64,000 nucleotides of DNA. Source: Populus alba. Lineage: Eukaryota; Streptophyta; Magnoliopsida; Malpighiales; Salicaceae. Each line of letters begins with the position of its first letter. Position 1 is the first letter of the stretch. The stretch is from NCBI RefSeq assembly GCF_005239225.2, contig NC_133302.1:18393357-18457356 (forward strand), in the 5' to 3' direction. The notes under the pieces are model-generated. The model was not told the origin of the DNA. It ran no database searches and was given only the letters and a program-made list of their open reading frames with translations. The position numbers were made by a program, and so were the translations under genes. Below are positions 11,969 through 25,030 of this stretch, one piece after another.

Positions 11969-14900
11969 TGTTTGGTAACTCCAAGAAACACAATATAGCA
12001 AAGTGATGTCAATACAGTAACGGCTGCCCATGTTTTCCTCAGCTCGCCACTGCTACGTTATGAAAAAAAAAAAAAAAGAAGAGGTTGATGCATGAAATTT
12101 AGGGCGAAAACAGGAAGCTACCAGCAAATTGATCACATGAACAATAAGTTAGTGAAAATAACTGTGGATGAAATTTAATTAATCAGGTTTTAATTTATTT
12201 TTTTAAAGATTATTAATTCGAGTTTTATAAATTTCTGGGTTATTAAAAGTTTATATAATCATTAACTTCAAGACTTGTAAAATTAATTAAGATATGCGCA
12301 AACTAACTCAGACACCTACATTAATAATAATAATAATAAAATAGAGTGAAAATTATTTATAAGATTAAGATTCCATGTAGTCAATGGATATACCAATAAA
12401 ATTCCTAACATTAATTTATCAAATTATTTTATTGTGATGTATAGAGAGACAAACAATTCATTTGATAAAGATTAAGAAATCAAACTGTGAAAATTAGAAA
12501 AATCCACAAACACTTAGTATATCAATATCAATATCAATATCTCATTGAAAATTAAAAAAGAAATTATATTTAATGGTATAAAAATCCCTCATCGTAACGG
12601 CTAGACTGTATCACGAGAACATCAAGCAGTACTGTTACAAGTATTTTTCATCCTTTCAAGAAAATGGTGGAGGTCAAGCATCCTTTCAATATATACGTTT
12701 GCAAACATAACAATAGCATCAAAGAATGGTAGTGAAATTGGATTTTTTTAATCCAATGGTTAATCCAATTGTTTAAAGTAAAAAGAAGCTCCCTTGAATT
12801 ATGATGATATCATGAAAAAACTATATATATAACTTTGTTTTCTTGGGTGCGATCCTACGCAAAGATGTAATATAAATAGGTTTGGTTATTCCTAAAAAAT
12901 AAAGTATTTTGTTGAAAAATAGCAATCCCTTCAATTTGGCTCAATTAGATCTCACTTAGAGTTAACCGGGTCAATCGAGTCACAAATTGAACTAGCTAGT
13001 CATCCAAATTTAACTATATCAGTTTTCAAAATTATTCAAATAAAAAAAATATAAATAAAAGTTAGAAATTTAAATTTGAGAAAATAAATTATTACAATTG
13101 ATTCAAAATAAACAAAATATAAGTATGCGTCTGACTAATGACCAATTTTTTTTTTTAAGGGGCAGGAAGTGAGGGTTAAAGTTTTTTTTATCTCAAAAAA
13201 TTTTCTACAACTTGTTTTTGTTTAAAAGAACATCATAAAGATCTCATTAACTCTTTTTTAGCTTAAAAAAAATCTTTAATCAGTCAAAAAATACAAAATC
13301 AAATTAAGTAAATACTTCTCCAAACTTGATTTACATTTTCCAGCAAGAAGAAACACTCAAATCATCACCATAACAATACTTTTTATAAAATAAATTTATT
13401 AATATTACGATCAATTTTTTTCGTTGTCAAAATATATGTCATATCAACTTTCTTTTTATTTTTTTATTCTCTAGCAATTTTCTCTGTTATCTATCAACAC
13501 TTAAAAGACATAAATGTTCAAAAAATAAATTTTAAGATCAAAATATAAATTCTTTAAACTTCAAGTAGATAAATGCATAAAAAATCAAACTAAAATTTTC
13601 TACGCCTCTTAAACTTCAAGGACCGGATAAATACAAATCAAACTAATTTTTTTCAATTTTCATCTTCAATTCATAGTGGATATTTTCTCCGACATTTAAC
13701 ATAAGAGAGAACATATAAAGAGAAGTGATTCCTAATGAAAAAGACAGGCACGTCCATAGTAATTAAAACGTGACATCGTGAAAAGTAATGTATATTAAAA
13801 GTTAATATTTTTTAGTTTATAGTTGTAATAAAATTAAGACTACCACAATAATTCGGGAGATGTATTTGAAATTTATCTAATTACTTTATAAATAAAAAAA
13901 TTGAAGCCTCAGAGACTACAACAGAAGAAGGAAAAATAAACCATATTCATTCACAACCGAACCGGGTCATAAGACATCATAGAGGATCACTGACTTAGCA
14001 CAGTACAATGTTTTTTTATTAAATAATACAGCACGAAAAATATATTTCAAGAAATAATATAATTTAAATAATCACAAGTTTTATGTGCCATTCTTTTAAA
14101 TATTAAAATAAATTGATATTTTTTTGAAATAAAAAAAACCAAGTAAAAAATGAAAAAAATCTCAAAAAAAACACATTGACGCATAATATTATTAATTTTT
14201 TTTTTGACAATCTAACATTGATATAAAATAAAAATAAATTTGAGATGTGTAATTTAATTAATTATGTTTTATATATTTTTTTAAGAGATTAGTAATTTGA
14301 GTTTTATAAATTTTAAGAATATTAAAGATTTATATAATTTTTTATTTTAAAGTTTTAGAAGATTAGTTGAGATGTGTATAAACTGATTTAGGTAATTATA
14401 GTTAAAAAAAAAATTAGTGGGGGTTTAATGCAGATTTAGTCTACGTGTCGTTGCCCTGGACACCTAGACAAAAACCTTCCAAGTTGACAAATGGTGTACC
14501 TTTTACGGAGCTTCAAATAACAAAAGAAGAAGATACAAATTCAAAAAGATCTTCTGTGTAAGACACGTGGGATATCAATATTTATTTATATTCCCATTTT
14601 ATTTTTTATTTGATTTTTCTTCAGAAATACTACCCCTTCATGTACGCAGGTATCAAACTACGTGGTAGATCTAACCCAAGTCTTAACTTTGGTCAATGAA
14701 ATTATTAAAAAAAAAGAGAGTTTAACCATAGTGTAAGAGAGGTTGTTTGATGTTATATTTCTATTTATGTTTGAATATTTTTAGCATGAAAATAATATTT
14801 AATTAATTTATTTTTTTAGTGTTTTTTTTATATTTTTAATATATTGATATTAAAAATAAAAAATTATTTTAATATATTTTTAAATAAAATATTTTTAAAA

Positions 14901-15173
14901 ATCAAATACACAACTATTCAAATACACAATAAATAACATAGTAAACTTTTTTCCAAAACATTTTAAAATTATTAATTATTAAAATAATATAGCGGCTACG
15001 ATGAATGTAAATATCTAAAAAGAAAAAAAAAAAAAATCCAAACCAATCTCTTTCTTAATTTTACCAAAATCAACTTTATTTTGAAAATTGACAAATTCCA
15101 GAAAAAAAACAAAAAAACAAAAGCAGTGTGAGTTTGAAGTTTGAACAGCGTCATCATCCATCCGTCGAAGGAC
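11969..15173. other. Intergenic region between divergent genes
   Basis: It separates the start of the 117-residue gene (-) from the start of the PDI gene (+). Mostly AT-rich, with a small TATCAA-type tandem run near 12515-12541, one reverse copy of the short AT-rich element (14745-14945) and a CACGTGG G-box-like site at about 14563-14570. No open frame worth calling. Confidence 0.6.
14745..14945 (-). repeat. Short AT-rich dispersed element, copy C
   Basis: Reverse-oriented copy with TTGATATTAAAAATAAAAAA followed by poly-AT arms. The outer parts GTTGTTTGATGTTATATTT and AACTATTCAAATACACAA are roughly complementary, as expected for terminal inverted repeats. No coding capacity. Confidence 0.45.
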
Positions 15174-17957
15174 ATGACGACGAGGCGATCACCTTTGATC
15201 CTTCTCAACACTACACCTCTTCTATTACTAGTATTATTATCATCATCCATAATCTCTCCAGCAGAATCAACAACACCACCTGAGAAAATAAATACTGTGC
15301 TAGAGCTAGATGAATCAAATTTCGATTCAACTATTTCCACCTACGATTATGTCTTCGTCGACTTCTACGCCCCTTGGTGCGGCCACTGCAAGCGTCTCGC
15401 TCCCGAGGTATCTATCTCTTCCTCTGTGTTCTTCTTCTTCATCAACGAAGCTTTGCTAGATAATATTTTGAATTGATCTCACTTTTTTTATGTGTTGAAT
15501 TTTGCTCAATCTGATTTTTTACTGATTCGGTAATTTAGGTCGAGCAGTTTTAATTTATGGATTTTGATCGAATTGAAGAAATTTAGGGTTTCATTTTTCT
15601 TTTAATTGGCGACGTTGCTTGTGTATTTTGTTATTTTCAACTTGTATTAAACTTTGGTGTTACAATATATTATTTAATTAGTTCAATTGTTTTTCTTACA
15701 GTTAGATGTGGCTGCTCCCATTCTTGCCGAATTGAAGAAACCTATAGTCATAGCCAAAGTGAATGCTGATAAGTATACCCGGCTTGCTAGGAAACATAAA
15801 GTCGAGTACGTATCATCTTCTACTTTTTTGTATTTTGTATTTCTATGATACTGCGGGGGTTTAGATAATGAGTTTGTGTTGCCAATTTCTGTATCATGAT
15901 GTTTAACTACTACTTGTCTTTACTTTGATTGATGCAGTGGGTTTCCGACCCTCAAGATTTACATGCATGGCGTTCCAACAGAATATTATGGACCCAGGAA
16001 AGCAGAGTTACTTGTTCGTTTTCTGAGGAAATTTGTTGCTCCTGATGTTACTATCCTTAATTCAGACTCTGCTATAAGGGATTTTGTTGAAGAAGCCGGG
16101 ACACATTTTCCTATATTTATAGGTTTTGGTTTAAATGAGACTGTGATGTCGAATCTAGCCATAAAGTATAAGAAGAAGGCTTGGTTTTCTGTAGCAAGTG
16201 ATTTCTCAGATGATGTCATGGTACAATATGATTTTGACAAGATTCCAACTTTGGTATGTATTCATCCAAGTTACAATGATCATACCGTCTTTTATGGGCC
16301 TTTTGAAGGTTTGTTTTCATCCTATTACCTATGAATTAGTGTTAAGTTTATGTATTCTGTCCTTACCAATGTGTTATTTGCAGTTTTCTCTAAGAATTTC
16401 AACTGTTAGTGTTTGCTTATTTGATGATGGCCTGATAGATATCTCATGTTCTTGACTATCCGGTACTTGTGTCTAGATACCATCAGCTTCAAAGAATGGA
16501 ACTTAATAATAAAAAATACTGCTGGCAATCATAATAAAAGGAAGAATACCTTGTTATTTCTGTGTGCTTCTTTTGTGTTTGTACTGTCTTTGCATTGTGC
16601 ACCATTTCCATGGTGGAATTTGCATACTATAAGCTGGATTAAATTGGGATAATCATAGGGTTACATATTTGTTTCTGTATTATGTATAAAGATTGGTATA
16701 CCATTTAATAGTTTCAAATATTGGTAGATGCATCATGTGTGTGCAGAAAAGGCGTTTGAGCAAGAAAGGCTACCTGACTGATAATTTGCAATATTAGAAA
16801 ATTGTCATTGCATGGTATATATATCGCAAACAGGGAACATGTCTTCACTGAGAACTCAACGTAGAATACTGAATTTTTTGCTTAGAAAATTGTGTTGGAG
16901 TACTAATTCTGAGTTTAGGTCAAATATTACCCTGTTCAATTGAGTAGCTCATTTATCACTCTCAATTGAGCTTAGTGTGGTATATTTTAAAAGCCCATAG
17001 GGTACCACAAAGAAGGATTGATGGAACCTAGACAAGCAGGTGCTTGCATGTTCAGATTCTTGCTCAATTATCATCTTGCAATTTTCCTTGTTTATTTCTT
17101 TCTTGATTGATCACTTTTTCTTTGCTGCTTTACATAATTATAAGCTGTTCTTACCTTTCTATTAAACCTGCAGAGGAATTTATGGAGGAATTCATAACGC
17201 AAAATTCTCTTCCTTTGGCTGTGCCCATAAACTCTGAAACATTGAAGGTACTGAAAGATGATCAGAGGAAAATTGTCCTAACCATCTTGGAGGATGATTC
17301 TGAAGAGAAATCTCAAAACTTGATCAAAATATTGAAGGCTGCTGCATCAGCAAATCGTGATCTGGTATTTGGTTATGTGGGGGTTAAACAATGGGAAGAA
17401 TTTACTGAGACATTTGGTGCCAATAAGGAGACAAAACTACCAAAAATGATTGTTTGGGATGGAGATGAGGAGTATCTTTCAGTAAGTACAGCTGCTGTAA
17501 TACCATAGTCAAATACCATATTTCAAATCTCTTGGAACTTCTAATCTCCATTAATTAGTTTCGTATTTTACTGGCGTCTTTTTACCTATATAGTATATCA
17601 TGAAGAGAAATAATACACGCCCTAATTTTTTTTTTTTTTTTAATGGTGTAGGTTACTGGTTCAGAAAGCATTGAAGAGGAGGACCAGGGGTCTCAAATCT
17701 CACAATTCCTTGCAGGATATAGGGAAGGAAGAACGGAGCGGAATATAGTTAGTGGTCCATCGCTGTTGGGCTATATTAGTTCGCTGATTGGAATTAGAAC
17801 TGTGTACATAGTTGTGTTTTTGGTGGCAATGGTGATGTTCATCCAGCATATTAGCAAAGAGGAACCTCTAAGGGTTGGTACTCGGGACCAAGCTGAACCA
17901 GTGACAAGCACCGAAGCTGAAAGGACAGGGTACAGACCTGAAGATAAGCAGGACTAG
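15174..17957 (+). CDS. PDIL5-2: Protein disulfide isomerase-like 5-2 (membrane-anchored PDI)
   Basis: ER oxidoreductase that forms or rearranges disulfides in secretory proteins. Five exons, 15174-15407, 15702-15805, 15938-16308, 17174-17481 and 17652-17957, keep frame and give 440 residues. Order: signal peptide (about 1-31), one thioredoxin domain with active site WCGHCK (about residues 68-73) and the cis-proline segment GFPTLKIY, then a redox-inactive thioredoxin-like middle region, then one transmembrane helix (about 382-402, [14 protein letters not shown]). It ends DKQD with no KDEL, as expected for a type I membrane PDI whose tail faces the cytosol. The ATG at 15174 is chosen because it directly precedes the signal peptide; the frame extends upstream only from a TTG. 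Exon 3 ends at 16308, where phase matches exon 4; reading on hits a stop. Confidence 0.93.
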
Positions 17958-19513
17958 ATTCGGTAATGTACTCGGGGATACCGTAGGATGAATCAAAAGA
18001 CAGCGGTTATACAGTAGGAAAGCAACCACAGACTTCTAAGTTATTCTGAATTTCCTAGATTTGATAGAGAATGATCTCTTCCTTGAATTCTGATGTGCTT
18101 AAATAAGACCTCTTTTGAGTACTCATGTTCATCAGCTTTTGCACACGTTTGCAAAGTCGATGATTGTGTTTTGGGTATAAACCTATTTTTTTTCCATGAT
18201 AATTTTTCCAACTGACACACTTTCTCCAACACAAAATAGGAATGACAATATCCTGGTACATATCTGGTTGAGGGTGGTATTTGGGTCGGTAGTGTCTTGA
18301 GCATAATTTTAAGACTTGGTTCGGTTCAAGGTTCAGGTTTAGGTTCAGGTTTTGGATTTTGACCGGGTTAATTTTTTTTTTAAAATCAAAACAATATTGT
18401 TTTAATTAAAAAAAAAATTAAAAGTTAACGGGTTTGTAACAGAGTTTTGCCGGGTTGTTGGGTTAATTTGCTATGTCAGCTGGTTCACATTGAATTTTTT
18501 TTTTTTTTTTAATCCGGTCTGGTTTCAGCCTAGAGCTATTATCACTTGTACAATTGGAACAATATGAATTCATGTTTTTACAAAAGGATGCAAATCTTGA
18601 GGGTGGGTTGTGGCTGAGCTGTGGAGGAGGTTGAGAATGAAAGGTGGAGGTGGCTTGCGGTTGTGATAGTGAATTTTAGAGTTTGAGTCTTCGGAAGATA
18701 ACAGACTTTCTCTAATGGGGATTCCTCAAGAAGACATGAAAGAGTGCAAGAAACCCTCGGCTCCACTAGCAAACACGGGTCCAAAAAAGCTTCAAATAGG
18801 ATAAAAGTGAGGAGAAGGTGATTGATTTGGCCAGGGAGAGATCAACGAGAATCCAGATTTGAGTCGGTGCCAAAAAGGTGTTAAACATGGATGATTCATC
18901 AAGGAATTGTTTGAGAATATTTGAGAGTATAATTCCGGTTATTTTTTTAAAGTATTTGTCAGTCAAAAATTTTAATATATATTTTTCGAGTGAAGATTCA
19001 AATAGGAACAACAAACCAGAGGTTACTGGAAATTGCAGTCCACAATCGTACTTTATTATTTTGCTTTTATATTTAAATCTTCAAGTTCCTTATCGTCACG
19101 CAAATCTCCAACTGCAAACTCTACATGGTACAACGGTTAGGGCCTCTGGGGCTAACTATATTGATCAATACGACTATTCAAAAGATTAAAATTAACAACC
19201 CAATACAGCAGGAACACACTCAAACATGGTGATGAGTAAGAATCCGCCAGACCTCATCTGTCAGGACCAGAACTCTCACTTGAATATTGATAAAAAAGAC
19301 ATCTGTATGCTACAATGTACAAATCAAGCAGAGAATGAATGCCATACTGATATGGCATGGGAAGACGACCGGTTTATATTCAGAGGAACCCGAGCTGCGA
19401 TGCCATAAGGTGTGAATCAGAGGTGCATAGAATCTGACATGGTGGTTCACATCCCGCAGTTGTGTGCACTGTGCAGTTACTCAAGACTCCCCACTCGCAT
19501 GTTATATTTTCAT
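17958..19513. other. Intergenic gap between convergent genes
   Basis: It holds the 3' ends of the PDI gene (+) and the RMR gene (-). Near 18310-18480 there is a GGTTCAGGTTTAGGTTCAGG-like degenerate stretch beside poly-A and poly-T runs, possibly the edge of a decayed element. The open frames at 18578-19408 have no recognisable product. Confidence 0.5.
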
Positions 19514-22500
19514 CTAGCAATCCGGAAGAGAATGGGCAGAGGCAAATGGAGAGAAACTTGCAGCAGACTCACTGCAATGCAATGGGCGTGGCTGATGACT
19601 AGAGCTAACCAAACTTGGTGAGGCATTACTTGGGCTAGGTATATATGCAGACATGTATCTGGTGTTCAATGGTGAAATTGATGGGTAGCCTAAAGAATGG
19701 GCTGAAACCAAGAAGGAAGCACGGGATCTTTGGGAAGACATGTTCCTCAGATCAGCTGAGCTCTGGCTTAGAGTTCCGGAAGGTGAGTGCCGATAGGATC
19801 TGAGAGACTGCCGGGCATAAGGAGTGCTAGAAAGAGAGGGAATATAAGAAACTGAAGGGGTCCTTGATGGGGTAATTTGTATGGCAGTTGATGTTCCAGA
19901 TCTAAAAGATGACAGCATGGATGATGAAGCCAAAGAGGACGGGTTGGATGAAAGCAATGGTGTGGATTCTGTTGCTGGTGGTTCACCTGTGCTAGTTCTT
20001 GCATCGCGCTTGCATACTGGACAAAAGGTCCTCCATGTCGTAAGCCAAGAATCCACACAGAAAGCATGGAATTCTGCACGAGGTTTGAGAATATATGATT
20101 CAGTTAATGGAGATATGAGCAAATAATACAAAACCTGTCAAAAGCTTCAAGAAGATGCTAGCATTATTTCTAATTGCAGAGTGAAAGGGGTTATGAAAAT
20201 ATTCCTATTATTAACTATTAGATAGAAATACATGCTGCCATAAAAACGTCAGCCACAACTGGTTTGTTTGGTTGCATTATTTAATTATGGCATTGAAGTG
20301 TACATGCGCAACTCAAATCCTAAATATATGTTCTTACACCATGCTATCTAAGAGGACATCTTCTAGAGAATACTACAAACCTAAATTTTCTTTACCTATC
20401 TTGCACTCTCTTTGTTATTTTTGCTCGATAAGAGTGAAAATCAACCTTATACATTGACACATCAGAATTTTCATATCAGACTATATTAGATGAACAATTC
20501 TTCAAAAGGAGCTACTTTCAACTTTTTGATAATACGAATCGACAAAAAAGAAAAGGGGGGCCCTAGAACCTCGCATTTCTGATTCCATCATTTTGGATTT
20601 CCATTTCCAAAGTCGTTTAATGTTCGATTTTTATCATAAGAACTTTACCAGAATGTTAGTTTGCATTTACAGAAAATATAGCATAAAACAAGGTTGTCAT
20701 CATACTAGTCATATAAATCTACCATTCAATTTTCAGTTCACTTCCTATCTCTGTTCCAAGTTTTACTAAATTTGCAATCACTAGATCAAGTTCAAATCCT
20801 ACTTAATTCAGCTCTAATATATTCCTCACATATCCAACTTTTCTGCACCAATTACCTGGCTGCATCTTTGATGCTATTGAAAAATTACCTAGAAGAATGT
20901 CTCTATGGTACATCCATTTCACTAGGTGTTAATGCCAGAAAGGCTAGCATGATTTACAATCAGCACATTCCGTAGATAACCATAAATAAAGAAGACTGAC
21001 AAATAAGATGGAAAAGTATTTTCTTATTACTTTTTCCAAAATTGTTCCTTTCAGGTACAAAGTATACCGTGCTCCAAGAAACAATTGCAAAATACATCTC
21101 AATATTTTCAATTGCTCACTACGACATTATAGAAAGCCCTAACCACTGAATCACTGTTAATGGCAAATATTTTTTATTTCAAAAACTTCCCTTGCTTAGC
21201 CCCTTCCATGCTTGAGTGGGTTCGGGGTCCAAAAAAATAAACTTGTCTGGTATACCAGCATCAGCCATAATAACATGGGCAACCAGCGCAACTAAGTCAA
21301 AGAAGATGTCAACCTGACTTGAAACACCTAGCAATTTTTGCAGTCGCCACTTCTCAAAATTCTATTACCCCTCCAAACTATCTTGAAAACATATTTGAAA
21401 TTAGAGTGGCTACACACTAAACCCACAACCTTTAAACAGCATGAAACATATGCCACAAACAAAGTAAATGTATTAAATAAGCAAGTATATCATTGTTGTT
21501 AGGAAACCAAGGGAAAAAAAAAGGCTTACTGTGTCGACATGGCAGAATCCTGAGTTTTTCTCCAACAGTATAATCTTCAAGGCATATGGCGCATGTAGTT
21601 GAAGTACAATTATCCTCTAGAACAGAAGTAAATGTGAGGCTTGGCATTGCCTTCACTAAGCGGCTGCTCATCCCATTGAATTCCCGTACACGGGAAGAGC
21701 GAGGACGCTCTCTTCTTACGCGATGCCTGCGGACAAAGAAACAGGTTGCCAATACTGCAGACATTGCGAGAAGAGATATGAAAGAGATTGCCATAATAGA
21801 CCATGCTGAATTTTCAAAGCTTGGGATTATCCACAGCTCCAAGTCAGTCAACCCAGCATATTTCTTAAGCGTTTCGCCTGATGTTTTAGAAACAAAGACG
21901 GCAGGTATTGTTACACCAGCTGAGTTTCCTGCCACTGAAAATTTTCCTGCATTCTGGATTAGGATTTGCATGATAACTAAATAATTTGTTGTCATTTATA
22001 AATGAGAGTGAGAAAGAGAGAGATTTGCTGCCCAAAGAACATTAGCAAATTAGAGAACAATAGAAAAGGGGCTATTCAAACAAATTTCTAGGTACTTTAC
22101 TAAGGATTTACTTACTCCAAGTTTTGATTAGAAAGGTCCAACAATTCACACAACAAACTTATAAGCAACAATTCAACCTGCTCTGCTGATTAGTAACAAG
22201 AGTGAAAAAAATACGAGTATGCCAAAGCTGTGGTTTCACCAGGGGAACAAATCACACATATAAGTTTTCACTTTTCTCATATGGCTGGCAGCAACATCAC
22301 GAATTTATTAAGCCACTTAGTTTGCCTTTAGTATTAGCTGAAAAATATGGGGGAGAATGTTATGGGGGTAAGAATTAAGGGTGATGTGTTAAGGGTGTAA
22401 AATGTGTCAAAGAGGTGAGGTATTAATGGTGTTCGGTAGGACTTGAATGAATTATGGGTAATAGAGGATCCCTGTACAAATCAAATCAAATTCTAAATTA

Positions 22501-25030
22501 AATATAATTATTAAATAATATATATTTGTGGTGCAAAAGGGAAGTGGAAGAAAACAAAGAACAAATTAGTAGAAAGTTAAAAAAAGAGAGGCAAAGTTAA
22601 CATTTAACCCCTTTTGGCAGTTAAATGTTATCCTCCTTGGAATTCTCCCCTCCCTGAAAAATCATACTAAACACAAGGAGGTGAAATGGATAACTTTTCA
22701 CCACTTTAACCCATATCAAACATATCCTTGTTGATTGTTGGGAAAAACTGGTGCACAACTACTATGAATATCCACAGAAGCTAAATTCAAAGGGCAGAGC
22801 ATGAATCAATAGGCACAATATCAACACTCGAACTTAGAGATTGTTGCCAGCAAGAAAGTAACTGCCAACGTGAAGGGATGCTCTAAACAAACATCAAGAC
22901 CAACTACCAGATTGTTTCTCATTTGTTCAAAGTGTCTTTTTACAAAATAAGCTAAAAGCACAGGACTATAATATGAAGGAAAATTCTCACAGAAGTTGGT
23001 GGATCTAGGATTTGCAACAGATCATCATCAATAATTTAAGGGTTTCAAAACTATGAAAGCAGCCTCAAAACAGCAGAGAAAAATGGATGCTAATTACCAT
23101 CTATGATAGAGCCCACCACACACCAGTGCCATACTCCATGCTATAAGGCTAATGTCCCTCTTATGAGCCCTTTTATTAGCGATTAGCAACTATAGATACT
23201 GAAATTTTATATATCTATACATAATGGGACATCAGTTATGTAATGGATTATGGGTCCATGACATCACACCTATTTTACAACAGGGTGAAATGCTATGTAG
23301 CACTCTGCACCACCTGTCACACAACGCCTAATACAGTAAAAAAAGTTAGTTCTTTCAAAACAATTCTCCACCCACTTGGTTTCAGTTGAATACATCAGAG
23401 GATTGCAGTTAATAGCTTTATATCATTAGATTAGTGCATAAGCAGCAATTTTTATTAATTCATGTTAGTTCTTTCAAAACTAGGATCCACCCACTAAGTT
23501 TCAGTTGAATACATCAGAGGATTGCAGTTAACAGCTTTAAATTAGTGCATGCAACAATTCTTTAATAATTCACAAGTTCAGCAAGGCAACCACTGCTAAA
23601 AATTTGAAACCACGACTTCTTCAACAACATGCTAAAATACCTAAAGGCCCTTGTTGCTATGGCAGTCAAAACAAGGTTGAGACTCGAAAAGAAGGAAGGA
23701 TATACCAAATCTCATAATGGTCGACGAATTATTCATTGTTTTCTTTTGCAGGTTAGTTGGAAAGCAGCAATACTCCCTCCTGGTAACAGATCTGCTACCC
23801 AACTCAGAGGGTAAAAGAAAAACAGATTCTAGTGAACAGCCGTATATGAGTCTAATGTTCAATTAAACACCTTAGAAGAACCAGAAATTCATAACAATGA
23901 ACTTGTACAAATTTTGACATTCTTTTTCCATTTAAGATGGATGTAAAATTACCAGCAAAAGTTTTGAGCTAGGACAAGGAATCACATTGCTAAAGTAAGT
24001 CCAGCATACAAGTAGCTATTGCACCAACCCTAACAAGTTTGTTCACGAAATCCAAGGAATGTGAGACAATGGTGCAGTAACAAAGAAGAATTATATTTGG
24101 AGCAGACCCTTCTACAAACACGAAGTAAATAAGCATTCATATGTTGGGGACAATTTTAAGAATCAATCCGTAAGATTCAACAAGTTCTCATGGCAATAAA
24201 GATTCATGTTAGTAATAACAAATAACTAAGCACTGGATAAAAATCATTTTTCATATAGGAAATGGTCTTACTTGCGACTAAGATTCCTTCTTCATTGTCA
24301 TAGATAATAGCAGCTTTGTAACCTGCCTTTTGTGCTCTTCTAACTTTATCCTCAAAGCTGCATCCTCCTCTTATAATCAACACAAATGGAGAGCTACAAT
24401 TGGAACCCTTTTCAAATTGATTGGTCAAATCCGAGCACGCATCAATAGGCTCTGCCAAATACAACACCCCGCATTCACCTGAGCCCTTTATTGCCGGAGC
24501 TGAATTTAACAACAAAACCAATAATCAGCATGGATACATAGATATGTAAGAAAATATGAGCTTACAGCATTCTGGCATCAACAATTCTTAGATTCAAGAT
24601 CCTCAAGTGTGCACATAAACCCAATATTCTAACATAATCTAACTAGCCCTTTTTTTAGCAGATTAAAATCAATAATATTTTAAACTCGATTTGTGTTTTC
24701 GATATTTAATTAATAAGAGCATAAAAAAAGCCTCAACTCTTTGAGATACCCAATTAGCATATTAAAGTCTAATTCAATGAAAAGTTTCAATCTTTTCAGC
24801 TTTAGAAATAAAAGTCCCTCACTTTCTTTCATCTTCCTTCACTTCCTTAGCAACCAAAAAACAAAACAAACATTAGAGAGAGAGAGAGAGAGAGAGAGAG
24901 AAAACTCACCGAAATTAGCTTCAATATCATCGAAAGCCATGGTAACATTATTGCCAATCAAAAGAACATTACCTGATGCCACCCAACAGCAACTCAACAA
25001 AGACAACAATAAAACTACAACACCTTCCAT
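19514..25030 (-). CDS. RMR: RMR-type vacuolar sorting receptor (PA-TM-RING-H2)
   Basis: Type I membrane protein of the receptor homology-TM-RING family, which sorts cargo toward the protein-storage vacuole. Four minus-strand exons, 25030-24910, 24499-24272, 21934-21530 and 20073-19514, splice with matching phase to give 437 residues. Order: signal peptide (about 1-20); protease-associated lumenal domain (about 25-150, with [19 protein letters not shown]); transmembrane helix (about 160-183); basic cytosolic segment; C3H2C3 RING (C231, C234, C249, H251, H254, C257, C269, C272); long Ser/Pro-rich tail. The RING is split between exons 3 and 4, exactly between CRH and KFH. The length resembles the long RMR2-like members rather than the shorter RMR1. 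Intron 2 is 2.3 kb and carries a 119-bp tandem duplication. Start: the in-frame ATG directly before the signal peptide. Which RMR paralogue this is cannot be settled here. Confidence 0.92.
23345..23576. repeat. Tandem duplication of about 119 bp in RMR intron 2
   Basis: Two direct copies, 23345-23463 and 23464 to about 23576. Both begin GTTAGTTCTTTCAAAAC and share GTTTCAGTTGAATACATCAG. The second copy has small deletions. It lies wholly in the intron, so it does not touch the protein. Confidence 0.85.
24875..24901. repeat. (AG)n microsatellite just inside RMR intron 1
   Basis: About 13 AG units. On the gene's strand this is a CT run beginning about ten bases after the exon 1 donor GTGAGT. 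Confidence 0.9.

Noticed and set aside
15963..16455. Reading through past 16308 in the PDI gene
   Set aside because: The frame soon stops. A donor at 16309 and phase agreement with the exon starting at 17174 give the expected PFEEEFMEEF junction instead.
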